Shown here: positions 6,531 through 6,834 of the stretch, piece by piece
Layout of the letters: every line of letters starts with the position of its first letter
Position numbering within the stretch: position 1 is the first letter of the stretch
Source: Acidobacteriaceae bacterium
GTDB lineage: Bacteria > Acidobacteriota > Terriglobia > Terriglobales > SbA1
Direction: 5' to 3'
DNA: 6,834 bases
Assembly (NCBI GenBank): GCA_019237515.1
Contig: JAFAGX010000133.1
Span: forward strand, 1 to 6,834
The notes under the pieces: generated by a model
Told to the model about the DNA's origin: nothing
The model's database searches: none
What the model saw: only the letters and a program-made list of their open reading frames with translations
Translations under genes and position numbers: made by a program

Positions 6531-6834
6531 CTATAAAATCGGCTGTGCGCCACTTTGGTCAGCCTCATAACTTCTGACTTCCAGCGGGGTACGTCTGCGC
6601 GAAGCGTGTTGCCGGTCTGTCCTTAAGCCATTCCACCGGATGGCGGCCGGAGACTCGATGCCGAACTGATCCAACACGCGATAAAGAAGGTGGTCGATCA
6701 CTTCGGCGAGGGTTTTAGGTTGGTTATAGAAAGCGGTCACCGGTGGGATCATCACAGCACCCATACGGCTGAGCGTTAGCATGTTTTCGAGATGTATGTC
6801 ATTAAGAGGCGCCTCCCGAGGGAGCATCACTAGC
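6531..6834 (-). CDS. bsdB: UbiX-like flavin prenyltransferase, decarboxylase subunit B (BsdB/VdcB), 5'-partial
   Basis: This is the C-terminal 100 residues of a UbiX/Pad1-type protein; the rest lies beyond base 6834. Such proteins attach a dimethylallyl unit to FMN to make the prenyl-FMN cofactor for the UbiD-type partner. PREAPLNDIHLENMLTLSRMGAVMIPP is the classic UbiX C-terminal segment (RETPLN...HLENML...G..I.PP in the family). It is followed by AFYNQPKTLAEVIDHLLYRVLDQFGI and RWNGL, which read like the end of Bacillus BsdB (DQFGIRLP...RWNGI). After RWNGL the protein continues for about 30 more residues, rich in Arg, Asp and Gln, longer than the short tail of BsdB. The TAG stop lies 35 bases before the start of subunit C, so B and C are almost certainly one transcript. 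The apparent GTG at 6830 is not a start, since the frame runs to the window edge. Confidence 0.92.
   Translation of the reverse strand, partial: LVMLPREAPLNDIHLENMLTLSRMGAVMIPPVTAFYNQPKTLAEVIDHLLYRVLDQFGIESPAAIRWNGLRTDRQHASRRRTPLEVRSYEADQSGAQPIL

Overview
The window joins two unrelated gene blocks that converge on each other, from what looks like a moderately GC-rich, free-living heterotrophic bacterium. The combination of a GH77/GH13 glycogen pair, a DUF2934 protein and a three-subunit hydroxyarylic acid decarboxylase would suit a soil Acidobacteriota-like genome. That placement is an inference from gene content and feel, not from a marker gene. No rRNA, tRNA, CRISPR array, insertion sequence or phage gene is visible.

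Plus strand, 1-3455: the 3' part of malQ (4-alpha-glucanotransferase, 5' end outside the window) followed by glgX (glycogen debranching enzyme). They overlap by a GTGA tetranucleotide, so they are almost certainly co-transcribed and translationally coupled. GlgX cuts alpha-1,6 branches of glycogen and MalQ disproportionates the released linear maltodextrins. All expected catalytic residues are intact in both.

Minus strand, 6834-3491: a run of six genes in the same direction. In transcription order these are the C-terminal part of a UbiX-like flavin prenyltransferase (subunit B), a UbiD-family prenylated-FMN decarboxylase (subunit C), a small zinc-ribbon-like subunit D, a PPOX/FMN split-barrel protein, a DUF488 (YeaO-like) protein and a DUF2934 protein. 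The first three form the classic bsdBCD/vdcBCD non-oxidative hydroxybenzoate/vanillate decarboxylase operon. Subunit B makes prenyl-FMN, C uses it to decarboxylate (or reversibly carboxylate) a phenolic acid, and D is a small accessory subunit. The last three genes follow with gaps of 63 and 69 bases and then a 4-base overlap. They could be part of the same transcript or a separate stress/cofactor-related unit.

The two blocks meet tail to tail with only 35 bases between the glgX and DUF2934 stop codons. I see no convincing intrinsic terminator there. The most interesting question is whether the PPOX-DUF488-DUF2934 trio is functionally tied to the prenyl-FMN decarboxylase. Nothing here clearly amounts to a wholly new system.
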